DNA of 16,703 nt. Origin: Anaerolineae bacterium. Lineage in GTDB: Bacteria > Chloroflexota > Anaerolineae > 4572-78 > J111. The notes under the pieces are model-generated. The model made no database searches. It saw only the letters and a list, made by a program, of their open reading frames with translations, and was not told the DNA's origin. The translations under genes and the position numbers were made by a program. Shown piece after piece: positions 6,850-14,265 of the stretch. The stretch spans positions 1 to 16,703 of the forward strand of contig JAGRCC010000466.1 in the NCBI GenBank assembly GCA_020433785.1. The letters are read 5' to 3'. Numbering within the stretch: position 1 is the stretch's first letter; every line of letters starts with the position of its first letter.

Positions 6850-7885
6850 AGCAGGGTACCCTCACTTTAATTCGGGTGCCCTCCCCGGGCCGGCTGACCA
6901 GGTCAAATGTGCCGCCAACCAACTGAGCACGGTCGCGCATGCCCCGTAAGCCGATATGTTCGTTTCGTTCCGTTGCTGATGGTCCGGCCAAACTCGGCGG
7001 CGTAAACCCTTTACCGTAATCGACCACTTCCAGATGAATATGATCCTGATGGGACCACAAGTAGACAAACTGTTCGTTCACGCCGCCATGGCGGATACCA
7101 TTGGTCAGAGCTTGTTGCAGGATGCGATAAAGGGCGATCTTAATCGGCACATCGACTTCCGGGATGGTGGAGCCGGCCTCAAAATGGACGATGGCTTGCG
7201 TCATTGTTTCGTGCTGAATAATCAACCCTTCTAAAATATCCAAAAGCGACCGTTCCTTAAATTCAGGGGGATGAAATGTTCCCAGAAACGTCCGGATTTC
7301 CGTCAGGGCGGTTTCCAACAACCAGCCAACTTGCTGGAGGTTATCGCGATAGGTAGCGATCTGTTTGTCGCCGTCGTCGTCCGCCGTCGCAGTCAGCCGA
7401 TCGGCCAGGTGCTGCAAGTGGCTCAGCCGATGCACCGCGGCGTAAATCTTTTGCACCGGGCCATCGTGAATATCTAACACGATACGGCACAACTCCTCTT
7501 CGGTAACCGGCAGAATACGCCGGGAAGCCGTAATCTGATGCCAATCCAGCTCTCGATTGCCGTCTCGGGAGAGGTTTTCAATGGTTTGAGCCGCAGCCCG
7601 GATTAAACATTGCTGGGTCGGAGCCCATTGGCGCTGGCCGGCGCTGTGGACGGCCAACAAAGCGGTAGTTGTCCCTTGTGAAGCTAGCGGTTGAATAAAA
7701 ACATCGGGGGGGGATATTTCGAGCAACCGGACCCAACCGGTAGACGTCAACCGGCCGACCTGAGTCAGAATATGGGGCGTTTCGACGGCGCTATCGGCCA
7801 ACATCAACACGGCGGCTGTCGCTTGAGCCTGGTCGACTAAACTCTGTAAAACGGCTTCATAGGCGCGAAATAATTGTTGCGGCAT
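6842..7885 (-). CDS. Soluble NarL-family (HisKA_3) sensor histidine kinase
   Basis: Sensor kinase of 347 residues from the ATG at 7885. The frame stays open further upstream to 8077, but that stretch overlaps the cupredoxin gene in another frame and reads like an out-of-frame shadow. The first about 110 residues look like a GAF-type or similar sensory domain with no membrane segment, so a cytoplasmic signal is likely. The HisKA_3 dimerisation/phosphotransfer helix reads ELCRIVLDIHDGPVQKIY, with phospho-His140. The HATPase part has ALYRILQQALTNGIRHGG (251-268, N box), VVDYGKGF (287-294) and GLRGMRDRAQLVGG (312-325). No Shine-Dalgarno sequence precedes the start. A candidate promoter ends only about 4 bases upstream, so the message may be nearly leaderless. 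An uninterrupted run of eight G at about 7706-7713 keeps frame. Confidence 0.9.
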   Translation of the reverse strand: MPQQLFRAYEAVLQSLVDQAQATAAVLMLADSAVETPHILTQVGRLTSTGWVRLLEISPPDVFIQPLASQGTTTALLAVHSAGQRQWAPTQQCLIRAAAQTIENLSRDGNRELDWHQITASRRILPVTEEELCRIVLDIHDGPVQKIYAAVHRLSHLQHLADRLTATADDDGDKQIATYRDNLQQVGWLLETALTEIRTFLGTFHPPEFKERSLLDILEGLIIQHETMTQAIVHFEAGSTIPEVDVPIKIALYRILQQALTNGIRHGGVNEQFVYLWSHQDHIHLEVVDYGKGFTPPSLAGPSATERNEHIGLRGMRDRAQLVGGTFDLVSRPGEGTRIKVRVPCYG

Positions 7886-7890
7886 GGTAT

Positions 7891-7927
7891 TTTGGTTTAT
7901 ACACCAAATTAAGCCAGAGACCAAATT
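7891..7927 (-). promoter_or_regulatory. Candidate promoter/operator of the kinase-regulator pair
   Basis: On the minus strand a -10-like TATAAA (7896-7901) lies 17 bases downstream of a poor -35, TTGGTC (7919-7924). Overlapping it are three TTTGGT half-sites. Two are direct copies within AATTTGGT (7903-7910 and 7920-7927), spaced 17 bases. One is inverted, as ACCAAA/TTTGGT (7891-7896 against 7903-7908). The arrangement would suit an autoregulating transcription factor. The predicted transcript start is only about 4 bases from the kinase ATG. Confidence 0.4.
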
Positions 7928-7931
7928 ACGA

Positions 7932-8309
7932 TTAGTTGACCGAAAAATCCCATGGGGCCGGGTTGACCACAATACGCATATGTTTGTCTTGATGAAAGGT
8001 GCAGGCGCCTTCGTAAACCACCGACGTATCAAACCGTTTGCGAAGCTTAGAATGGGGGGCCACCACAAACGGGCCAAACGAGTGAATCACGTCGTCCTGG
8101 TTTTCTATGACGATGGTGTCTTTGAGGCCGACGGTCAAGACTATCTCATCGGGGAATTTAGCGCCGGGCCGACCGGTTTCGATATCTTGTTTGGTACCGG
8201 GGGGAATAATGTAAGTTACGGTGCGAACGGTTTGGAACTGCCCCAAGGCTAACCAACTCAATATAACCACCAGCAGAATGGCCCCGCCGGCGATGGATAG
8301 CGCTTTCAT
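7932..8309 (-). CDS. Membrane-anchored cupredoxin-like copper protein
   Basis: Protein of 125 residues with an N-terminal signal anchor (about 5-24) and an exported beta-rich domain. The type 1 copper pattern is present: His76 in DVIHSFGP, then Cys103, His106 and Met111 in ACTFHQDKHM, which is the C-x2-H-x4-M spacing of plastocyanin-like sites. This predicts a blue-copper electron carrier or copper chaperone outside the membrane; a soluble cytochrome oxidase subunit II-like fold is an alternative, but the CuA motif is absent. The ATG at 8309 has AGGAGA at good spacing and lies 1 base past the SCO stop codon, indicating translational coupling. The frame is open upstream to 8375, but that would overlap SCO. 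The pairing with SCO points to copper delivery or respiratory electron transfer. Confidence 0.82.
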   Translation of the reverse strand: MKALSIAGGAILLVVILSWLALGQFQTVRTVTYIIPPGTKQDIETGRPGAKFPDEIVLTVGLKDTIVIENQDDVIHSFGPFVVAPHSKLRKRFDTSVVYEGACTFHQDKHMRIVVNPAPWDFSVN

Positions 8310-8310
8310 G

Positions 8311-8928
8311 TTAACTTGTCTCCTGATTAAGTAGTTGATTGAGGTCGCTGGCCAGGTCGGCCGGTTCAAAGCCAAAAGGATACATTAGCAGCAGTTCGCG
8401 CCGGGAATTAACCAAATAGAGTCGAGCGGTATGGCTAACCAGATACCCGGCGGCTGAATTGCTGACCTCCTCTTTTTCGGCATACGCTCCAAATGGTTGC
8501 AGCACACCTTCAACTTTCTCCCAATCGCCAGTCAGGCCGATGAAGCCCGGGCCAAAAGCGCTGATGTAGCGGTCGAGCACCTCCGGCGTATCGCGGTCGG
8601 GATCGACGGAGATAAAAATGACATTAACCTGATCTTTGTGCGGCACATCGGCCAGAGCTGTTTTTACATCCCACATCGTTAACGGGCAGACATCGGGGCA
8701 GAAGGTGTAGCCAAAGTAAACCAGTGTAATTTCGCCGTCTGTGTCGCTCAGGTGAAAAGGCCGGCCTTTGCTGTCTGTCAGTTCAAAATCGTCAAGCGGC
8801 GTGGGCGGGTCGAGCACCGCGCCTTTGTATTCGAGACCGGAGACGGACTGGCAGCCTGCGGTTAAGCAAAGCAGGGCCAGGCCAATGATTATCAATTCTC
8901 TGAGTTGCGCTTTTGCTGTAACCATCAT
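8311..8928 (-). CDS. SCO1/SenC family copper-binding lipoprotein
   Basis: Thioredoxin-fold protein of 205 residues, typical of SCO/SenC, which delivers copper to the CuA site of cytochrome c oxidase or acts as a thiol-disulfide reductase there. An N-terminal hydrophobic segment ends in the lipobox LTAGC, with lipidation Cys26. The SCO copper motif is CPDVCP, with Cys77 and Cys81; the distal ligand is His166 in YLVSHTARLYLV. SVDPDRDTPEVL (107-118) is another family signature. Two ATGs (8928, 8925) are adjacent, and neither has a strong Shine-Dalgarno sequence. It is the first gene of an operon with the cupredoxin, behind a promoter at 8957-8985. Confidence 0.94.
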   Translation of the reverse strand: MMVTAKAQLRELIIIGLALLCLTAGCQSVSGLEYKGAVLDPPTPLDDFELTDSKGRPFHLSDTDGEITLVYFGYTFCPDVCPLTMWDVKTALADVPHKDQVNVIFISVDPDRDTPEVLDRYISAFGPGFIGLTGDWEKVEGVLQPFGAYAEKEEVSNSAAGYLVSHTARLYLVNSRRELLLMYPFGFEPADLASDLNQLLNQETS

Positions 8929-8956
8929 ATGGTCTTACGATTGCCCATTTTTGGAG

Positions 8957-8985
8957 ATTGTCTGTATTTTCACTTGGTTTGTCAA
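8957..8985 (-). promoter_or_regulatory. Sigma-70-type promoter of the SCO-cupredoxin operon
   Basis: On the minus strand a perfect TTGACA (8980-8985) is followed after exactly 17 bases by GACAAT (8957-8962), four of six matches to TATAAT. Transcription would start near 8950, giving a leader of about 22 bases before the SCO start. Confidence 0.6.
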
Positions 8986-9011
8986 ATGATGTTTCCAATT
9001 CGTGATCCATC

Positions 9012-9043
9012 AAAAAAAAAGAGGCTATCGAGTGATAACCTCT
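9012..9043 (-). terminator. Intrinsic terminator of the FAS1 gene
   Basis: On the minus strand AGAGGTTATC (9034-9043) pairs with GATAGCCTCT (9020-9029) around a 4-base loop, with one mismatch. A run of eight to nine T follows (from 9020 down to 9012). It lies 24 bases after the FAS1 stop codon. Confidence 0.9.
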
Positions 9044-9066
9044 TCTGAACTGGCTGTAAACAACAA

Positions 9067-9912
9067 TTACTTAATTATGCCTATCCCGATACGGAGGGCC
9101 AGACCCCCCAGCGCCATAATCATCCCAACCAACACGAAGCCCACAATGATAAATGACATCAAGATCAGATGCCCACCGGTTGACGGCAAACCGGGCGGCG
9201 TCTCGCTTTCGGCGGTGGTGCTGCTTTCGGCCAGGGTGTCGCTCTCAGTCATCGTGGCGTCAGCTTCCGTTGAAGCTGAGTCTTCTACGATGATTTCGTC
9301 TTCCATCGACGCTTGGCCTTCTACAACGGCTTCGTCCTCCATGGTGGCTTCGCCGCCGGTCATCGCTGCACTTTCGGCCAGCGCGCCGCTGTCGATCGAT
9401 GCCGCGACTGCCTCTGGCAGCAGAACTGTATCGATGACATGAATGACGCCGTTGGAGGCTTCGATATCGGTGACGATCACGTTCGCATCACCAACCATCA
9501 CACTGCCGTTACTGGCAGAGATGGGGGCGGCTTCCCCTAAAACCGTATCGGCCGATGGCATCGTAGCGACATCGGCGGCCATGACCTTACCGGGCACAAC
9601 ATGGTAGAGAAGAACATCGGTTAGAGCCGGTACGTTGGCCATTAGGTCATCGAGCACGCCGTCAGGCAGCGCTGCAAAAGCCTCATCGGTAGGCGCAAAA
9701 ACGGTGAAGGGGTCTTCGCCCTTGAGCGTATCAACCAAATCGGCTGTTTCCAGCGCCTTGACCAGCGTGGTAAAGCGGCCATCGGCAATAAGTGTATCGA
9801 CAATATCTTGCTCCGCCTGGCTAGCCGACGAAGCGAAAGCCGTGGCAGCCATACCGGCGAATAAACTTAATAAAAGAAAGATAATGACCCATCTTTTAAG
9901 TGAGTTCGACAC
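9067..9912 (-). CDS. Secreted FAS1 (fasciclin) domain protein with LPxTG-like anchor
   Basis: Extracellular protein of 281 residues. A signal peptide (1-28, ending AFA) precedes one FAS1 domain (about 34-167) with the H1 region [17 protein letters not shown] and the H2 region [12 protein letters not shown]1 domains mediate adhesion or matrix contacts. Next comes a low-complexity acidic linker (about 175-240) with repeated MEDE units and many Ser/Thr. It is followed by LPSTGG (242-247), a hydrophobic segment (about 249-272) and a short tail. This is the order of a sortase substrate, although the tail carries only one Arg and one Lys, so plain membrane anchoring is the alternative. The start is GTG at 9912, chosen because AGGAGG sits 9 bases upstream. 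It appears monocistronic. Confidence 0.92.
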   Translation of the reverse strand: MSNSLKRWVIIFLLLSLFAGMAATAFASSASQAEQDIVDTLIADGRFTTLVKALETADLVDTLKGEDPFTVFAPTDEAFAALPDGVLDDLMANVPALTDVLLYHVVPGKVMAADVATMPSADTVLGEAAPISASNGSVMVGDANVIVTDIEASNGVIHVIDTVLLPEAVAASIDSGALAESAAMTGGEATMEDEAVVEGQASMEDEIIVEDSASTEADATMTESDTLAESSTTAESETPPGLPSTGGHLILMSFIIVGFVLVGMIMALGGLALRIGIGIIK

Positions 9913-10045
9913 AATAAAATACCTCCTGTTTTAATTGGCAAATCATTACTGCGGGAGAATTTAATAAATAGCAAGATAAAATTCTTATTTTCCCTCCTGT
10001 AGTTGCTAAACTTTTGCCCATAGATAATGTGGTTTACCGACTACT

Positions 10046-10211
10046 TAACTCAAGTTGCCACCTAGCGGTCCAAACCGGGGAGTAGGGAGTAAGGAGTAGG
10101 GATTAAGGGGCCAAAACCCATACTTCTTACTCCCTACTCCTTACTTCCCCCGAGGTTAGGATTGAAACAGCCGTTTTTCGTATTTTCTGGAGACGATAGC
10201 AACTTGGGTTA
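10046..10211. repeat. Possible MITE-like element with terminal inverted repeats
   Basis: Inverted 13-base ends, TAACTCAAGTTGC (10046-10058) and GCAACTTGGGTTA (10199-10211), match at 12 of 13 positions. They bracket 166 bases that include a long heptad-repeat hairpin. No coding capacity is present. Clean target-site duplication is not visible, so transposition is unproven. Confidence 0.4.
10077..10150. repeat. Heptad-repeat hairpin (GGAGTAR units)
   Basis: The left arm consists of tandem 7-mers GGAGTAG, GGAGTAA, GGAGTAG, GGATTAA (10079-10106). The right arm (about 10119-10150) is the reverse complement of the same kind of heptads, and the two arms can pair imperfectly over about 30 bases around a loop with GGCCAAAACCC. 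No T-run follows. It resembles the heptanucleotide short tandem repeats of cyanobacterial spacers in form. It may limit read-through or shape DNA between the divergent genes. Confidence 0.75.
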
Positions 10212-10302
10212 CTTACTAAAAATATATGTTCCCATAACTGCTTATATTTTATGTGAGATAAGACCAATATGGCAAGTTTTAATTTTTTATAAAGAATGTT
10301 TA

Positions 10303-10331
10303 TTTACGCCTACTTAAGTTTATGGTATGAT
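10303..10331 (+). promoter_or_regulatory. Extended -10 promoter of the nucleotidyltransferase gene
   Basis: TTTACG (10303-10308, four of six to TTGACA) is followed after 17 bases by TATGAT (10326-10331), with an extended TGG just before it. Transcription would start near 10338, giving a leader of about 50 bases. The gene's ribosome binding site is GGGGGA, 9 bases before the ATG. Confidence 0.6.
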
Positions 10332-10389
10332 AGGTCTGCGCAAAATAGAAACATAGAATAACTCGAAAAACTACGGGGGATAAATATTT

Positions 10390-12894
10390 ATGAAAGCGGT
10401 TGTCATGGCCGGTGGTTCCGGATCAAGACTTCGTCCTCTCACAATTCAAAGACCCAAGCCCATGATACCGATAGTCAACAAGCCCGTGATGAGTCATATT
10501 CTGGACCTGCTAAAACGCCACGGCGTTACCGAAGTAGTCATTACGGTTCAATACCTGGCCGATCTTATTCAAGATTTCTTTGGCGATGGTTCTGCGCTGG
10601 GGCTAATTATTCATTACAGTGTTGAGGAGACGCCCTTAGGTACAGCCGGCAGTGTTAAAAATGCGGCCGATTTTTTAGACGAGACCTTTATGGTCATTAG
10701 CGGCGACGCTTTGACCAACTTCAATCTGACGAACTTAGTCGATTACCACAAAAACGCAAAAACGTTAGCCACCCTGGCCATTTATAATATCTCCAACCCG
10801 GTCGAATACGGCGTTATTACCACTAATTCTCTGGGACAAATCACCCAATTTCAAGAGAAGCCCAGTCGCGGCTCGGTGATGTCTGATCATATTAATACCG
10901 GCATCTATGTTCTGGAACCGGATATTTTGGATTTTGTCCCGGCCAATACCCCTTTTGATTTTGCCAAAGATCTCTTTCCTATGCTGCACGACAAAGGCTA
11001 CCCTCTCTATGGTTATATCGCCGAGGGCTACTGGTGCGATGTGGGCAATATTGCTGAATACATCCGGGCTACGGCCAATGCTTTAGAAGGCAAGGTTGAA
11101 GGGATCAACTTGGGGCGATATATTGGCAACGGCATATGGGCCGGCCAAGATGTGGATATCGCGCCCAGTGCGCACCTGGAAGGACCAATTTATCTCGGAA
11201 ATGCCGTTCAAATTAAAAATGACGTCTCGATTCGTGGGCCAACCGTGATCAGAGACTATAGCGTGGTTGACAACGGTGCTCAGATTGACCGCTCAATTGT
11301 GTGGCGTAACTGCTACATTGGGGAACGAGCCCAGTTGAGCGGGGCTATTGTGTTGCGGCAGTGCAGCTTAAAGACCTACTCCACCGTGTTCGAGAGTGCG
11401 GTTATCGGCGATGGCACCATCATTGGCGAAGGGGCGGTCATCCACCCCAGCGTCAAGATTTGGCCGGGCAAGGAGGTTGAACCTGGGGCAATTGTCAACA
11501 GCAGCATTATTTGGGGATCGCAAGGCCGGCGGGTGCTTTTTGGTCGCTATGGGGTAACCGGGGTAGTCAATATTGATCTAACGCCGGAGTTCAGCAGCAA
11601 ACTGGGGGCAGCCTTCGGCGCCACCTTACCCAAAGGTAGCCTGGTGACGATCAATCGAGACACCCATCGCAGCCCGCGCATGATCAAACGGGCCATCATT
11701 TCCGGCTTGCCCTCGGCCGGTGTTAACGTTTGGGATTTGGGCAGCCAACCCATTCCTGTCGCTCGCTATTTTACCAAAATTAGCCGGGCCGAAGCCGGCG
11801 TTCACGTTCGTCTCTCGCCATTCGATCAACGTGTGGTTGATATTCGCTTTATGGATAACGAAGGGCTAAATATCAGCAAAGATCGAGAGCGGACCATCGA
11901 GCGTATTTTCTTTAGAGAAGATTTTCGACGGGTTTATCTAGACGACATTGGCATTATCGAATATGCGCAAAATGTTCGCGAACGTTACATCGACGATTTC
12001 CTGAGAAATCTCAATACTAAGGCCATTCAGGCCGCTGGTTTTAACCTGGTTATCGATTTTGCCGATGCGCCTATTGCTAATGTGCTGCCCATTATTTTGG
12101 ACGAGTTACAATGCAATGTGGTGGCACTTAACGCCAACATCGATAAGATCAACACACTGCCCAGCCAGTCTCAACTCCAGACAACGCTCAAGCAAATGCA
12201 GTTGATTACCACAGCATTGGGTGCACAGTTTGGGGCGCGGCTGTATCCAGGCGGAGAAAAAATTATTTTCATCGATGATCGAGGAACGCTGCTTAAGGGG
12301 ATCACGGCCTGCGCGGTGATGGTCGAGCTGGCTTTGAGGGATGCGCCAGGCAGCAGCGTTGCCATTCCAACCAACATGCCCAACATTTTTGAACATATCG
12401 CCGAACGATATGGTGGCAAGATCATCCGGACCGAAATGGAGTCTGATGCCCTGGTAAAGGTTACACACACACATAATGTGATTATGGGCTGCGACGGCAA
12501 AGGCAACTTCATATTTCCCGATTTTCACAGTACAACGGATGGCATGATGGCACTGGCCAAGCTGTTAGAGTTTTTAGCCACCCAAAAAGTTTCAATCAGT
12601 GATATTACCCTAAACCTGCCCCCTTATTATGTCGCCGAGCGGAGGGTATCTTGTGTTTGGGAGGCCAAACCCAGAGTCATGCGCTTAATCAACGAGAGAT
12701 TTAGCGACGATAAAAATCAAGATACCAACTATGGAATCAAAATTAATCTGGGAACTAACAAATGGGGTTTGATCGTGCCTGATCCGGATCAACCTTACTT
12801 TAGAATAACCACTGAAGCGGAGTCGCAGGTGGAAGCCGAAGCGCTCGCCGATGAATATGCCCAAATTGTTGAGCGTATCTCACCGCTGGAGTGA
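10390..12894 (+). CDS. Sugar-1-phosphate nucleotidyltransferase fused to a degenerate phosphohexomutase domain
   Basis: Protein of 834 residues in three parts. Residues 1 to about 235 form a nucleotidyltransferase with [11 protein letters not shown] (8-18), RPKPM (21-25), [10 protein letters not shown] (79-88), the catalytic ISGDALTNF (103-111, Asp106) and WCDVGN (215-220). Residues about 245-375 are left-handed beta-helix hexapeptide repeats. The rest resembles phosphomannomutase/phosphoglucomutase. Such fusions are usually annotated as mannose-1-phosphate guanylyltransferase/phosphomannomutase and would supply a nucleotide sugar for glycans. Here, however, the canonical loops appear lost: TASHNP reads VRLSPF (473-478), DGDGDR reads YPGGEK (619-624), the GE.SGH loop reads MGCDGKGN (699-706), and the RPSGTEP loop reads VPDPDQP (796-802). 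The second half is therefore probably structural or regulatory. Glucose-1-phosphate as substrate is an alternative. Confidence 0.9.
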   Translation: MKAVVMAGGSGSRLRPLTIQRPKPMIPIVNKPVMSHILDLLKRHGVTEVVITVQYLADLIQDFFGDGSALGLIIHYSVEETPLGTAGSVKNAADFLDETFMVISGDALTNFNLTNLVDYHKNAKTLATLAIYNISNPVEYGVITTNSLGQITQFQEKPSRGSVMSDHINTGIYVLEPDILDFVPANTPFDFAKDLFPMLHDKGYPLYGYIAEGYWCDVGNIAEYIRATANALEGKVEGINLGRYIGNGIWAGQDVDIAPSAHLEGPIYLGNAVQIKNDVSIRGPTVIRDYSVVDNGAQIDRSIVWRNCYIGERAQLSGAIVLRQCSLKTYSTVFESAVIGDGTIIGEGAVIHPSVKIWPGKEVEPGAIVNSSIIWGSQGRRVLFGRYGVTGVVNIDLTPEFSSKLGAAFGATLPKGSLVTINRDTHRSPRMIKRAIISGLPSAGVNVWDLGSQPIPVARYFTKISRAEAGVHVRLSPFDQRVVDIRFMDNEGLNISKDRERTIERIFFREDFRRVYLDDIGIIEYAQNVRERYIDDFLRNLNTKAIQAAGFNLVIDFADAPIANVLPIILDELQCNVVALNANIDKINTLPSQSQLQTTLKQMQLITTALGAQFGARLYPGGEKIIFIDDRGTLLKGITACAVMVELALRDAPGSSVAIPTNMPNIFEHIAERYGGKIIRTEMESDALVKVTHTHNVIMGCDGKGNFIFPDFHSTTDGMMALAKLLEFLATQKVSISDITLNLPPYYVAERRVSCVWEAKPRVMRLINERFSDDKNQDTNYGIKINLGTNKWGLIVPDPDQPYFRITTEAESQVEAEALADEYAQIVERISPLE

Positions 12895-12901
12895 TGTATA
12901 T

Positions 12902-12936
12902 AAAAAAAGAACCCGCCTCAGGCGGGTTCTTTTTTT
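12902..12936. terminator. Bidirectional intrinsic terminator
   Basis: AGAACCCGCC (12908-12917) pairs perfectly with GGCGGGTTCT (12921-12930) around a 3-base loop. Six to seven A flank the left side and a matching T run the right. It therefore terminates both the plus-strand nucleotidyltransferase gene (stop at 12894) and the minus-strand rplL (stop at 12948). Confidence 0.95.
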
Positions 12937-12947
12937 ATTCTTCTTAA

Positions 12948-13343
12948 TTAAGCAACTTCGACGACAGCGCCTTCAGCTTCGAGTTTGCTCTTGGCATCGG
13001 CGGCGGCATCTTTGCTAACGGCTTCAAGAACCTTAGCCGGAGCACCATCAACTAATTCCTTGGCTTCTTTCAAACCCAAGTCAGAGCGTAAGGTACGTAC
13101 GGCCTTAATAACCTGAATTTTCTTAGCCCCTACATCTTTCAACACAACGTCAAATTCGGTTTTTTCCTCAACCTCTTCGGCGGCGCCATCACCGCCCGCA
13201 GCCGCTACCGGGGCCGCAGCCATAACGGCCGCCGGAGCTGCGGCGCTAACGCCCCACTTTTCTTCTAACAGTTTGGTCAGTTCAGCCGCTTCCAAAACGG
13301 TCAATTCACTCAGTTCATCTGCAAGTTTGGCGATATCAGCCAT
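12948..13343 (-). CDS. rplL: Ribosomal protein bL12 (L7/L12)
   Basis: Stalk protein of the 50S subunit that recruits translation GTPases. The length of 131 residues is slightly above the usual 120-125. It has an N-terminal dimerisation helix region ([20 protein letters not shown], about 7-26), an Ala/Gly-rich hinge (about 33-60) and the conserved C-terminal domain with [24 protein letters not shown] and [19 protein letters not shown] lies 9 bases upstream of the ATG. It follows rplJ by 88 bases. It is the last gene of the operon: the shared terminator comes next, and rpoB is not adjacent. Confidence 0.97.
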   Translation of the reverse strand: MADIAKLADELSELTVLEAAELTKLLEEKWGVSAAAPAAVMAAAPVAAAGGDGAAEEVEEKTEFDVVLKDVGAKKIQVIKAVRTLRSDLGLKEAKELVDGAPAKVLEAVSKDAAADAKSKLEAEGAVVEVA

Positions 13344-13431
13344 GTTTATAAACTCCTTATATATTAAATGATGCGATTAATCTTTTTTTGTTAAACTTTA
13401 ATGACAGCCTACTATTTTCATTTCCCCAAGT

Positions 13432-14001
13432 TTAAGCTGCTTCTTCTTCGGGGGGCTTAGTAGCATAAGCGTTAAGCACATTAACCAGTTGGCGTACGCC
13501 GCCGGACAACACGCCAACAAATTGAGATGCCGGGGCATTGAGCGTACCAACCAATCGAGAGGCCGGCGTATTGAGTAAGCCAAGCAGTTGCGCCCGTACC
13601 ACTTCGATAGGCGGTAATTTGGTTAGTTCTCGAACGCCCGCCTCGTCGATGACGCTTTTACCAATTAAACCACCTTTAATGACCATCATATCATTGCCTT
13701 TGGCAAAATCGGTCATTACTTTAGCCACGCCGGGCAGATTTTGATGGCAAAAGCCCAGTCCAACCGGACCGGTTAACAAATCATCGGCGGTGGGTAGCCC
13801 CACTTCTTCCAAAGCGCGTTTAGCCAAGGTGTTTTTAACCACAGCATAACTGCCCTGTGCCTCACGAATCTTGGATCGAAGGTCTTGAAGTTGTTGAACG
13901 CTCAGGCCGCGATATTCGGTGATGATAATCCCTTCGCTGTCACTGATTTCCTGAACATACTGAGCAACCAATTCTTCTTTCTTTTCGCGTGATATAGCCA
14001 A
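13432..14001 (-). CDS. rplJ: Ribosomal protein uL10
   Basis: Base of the 50S stalk, binding 23S rRNA and L7/L12 dimers; in other bacteria the L10-L12 complex also represses its own operon through the leader. The chosen start is TTG at 14001, giving 189 residues that begin MAISREKKEELV, because AAAGGAGG is 8 bases upstream and the family normally starts this way. An in-frame start at 14055 would lie inside the attenuator hairpin and is unlikely. Motifs include EYRGLSVQQLQDLR, YAVVKNTLAKRAL and TGPVGLGF; the C-terminal helix (LSGGVRQLVNVLNAYATK) is the L12-binding region. Confidence 0.95.
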   Translation of the reverse strand: MAISREKKEELVAQYVQEISDSEGIIITEYRGLSVQQLQDLRSKIREAQGSYAVVKNTLAKRALEEVGLPTADDLLTGPVGLGFCHQNLPGVAKVMTDFAKGNDMMVIKGGLIGKSVIDEAGVRELTKLPPIEVVRAQLLGLLNTPASRLVGTLNAPASQFVGVLSGGVRQLVNVLNAYATKPPEEEAA

Positions 14002-14035
14002 GTTTTGATCCTCCTTTCTTTCTGATTTCTCAAAT

Positions 14036-14070
14036 AAAAAAAGCGTCTCGACCAACCAAGGCCGAGACGC
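14036..14070 (-). terminator. Attenuator-type intrinsic terminator in the rplJ leader
   Basis: On the minus strand GCGTCTCG (14063-14070) pairs with CGAGACGC (14043-14050) around a 12-base loop. Seven T follow (14036-14042). It sits only 34 bases before the rplJ start codon and after the L10 leader motif, so it should act as a regulated attenuator rather than an operon end. Confidence 0.88.
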
Positions 14071-14133
14071 AGAAAATACAAACTAAGACGAGAATACCCC
14101 ATACAAAAATGATGACATTCCCAACTCTACAAT

Positions 14134-14200
14134 CTCACCTCGGCAGGCTAGAAAATCCATTAAGTGCATCTATATGAGCACACCTGCTGTCTTCAGCAAT
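14134..14200 (-). ncRNA. L10 leader RNA (recognition domain)
   Basis: The minus strand carries GAAGACAGCAGGTG (14181-14194), then a GTGC/GCAC hairpin, CTTAATGG, and CCTGCCGAGGTGAG (14134-14147). GCAGG pairs with CCTGC to close the domain. These sequences match, from memory, the conserved pattern of the bacterial L10 leader that binds the L10-L12 complex. The terminator at 14036-14070 lies downstream. GCCGAG (14139-14144) can instead pair with CTCGGC in the terminator's 5' arm (14061-14066), giving a plausible antiterminator switch. Confidence 0.8.
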
Positions 14201-14265
14201 TAATATTAAGCTGTTTTTAGGAGGCTATATAAGCAAATCCTTAAAATTCGCGCTTAATGTTGTTA

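Larger units (their letters stand above)
9913..10389. other. Intergenic region between divergent FAS1 and nucleotidyltransferase genes
   Basis: This 477-base spacer carries the 5' flanks of two divergent genes. The FAS1-proximal part is AT-rich without a promoter I could assign; it contains a second AGGAGG (minus strand, about 9995) not followed by a start codon. The centre holds the repeat element at 10046-10211. The right part contains an 8-bp inverted repeat, AAAATATA (10219-10226) with TATATTTT (10243-10250), and the promoter at 10303-10331. No further gene was recognised. Confidence 0.6.

Noticed and set aside
7706..7713. Run of eight G as a possible frameshift in the histidine kinase
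   Set aside because: The kinase frame is continuous on both sides and the downstream domains are intact, so no frameshift is needed.
7886..8077. N-terminal extension of the histidine kinase by 64 residues
   Set aside because: It overlaps the cupredoxin gene in another frame, lies where that gene's copper motif is encoded, and has an unusual composition. The ATG at 7885 gives a normal kinase.
10077..10150. CRISPR-like array
   Set aside because: The units are 7 bases long, contiguous and without spacers, and the two halves are inverted relative to each other, so it is a heptad-repeat hairpin.
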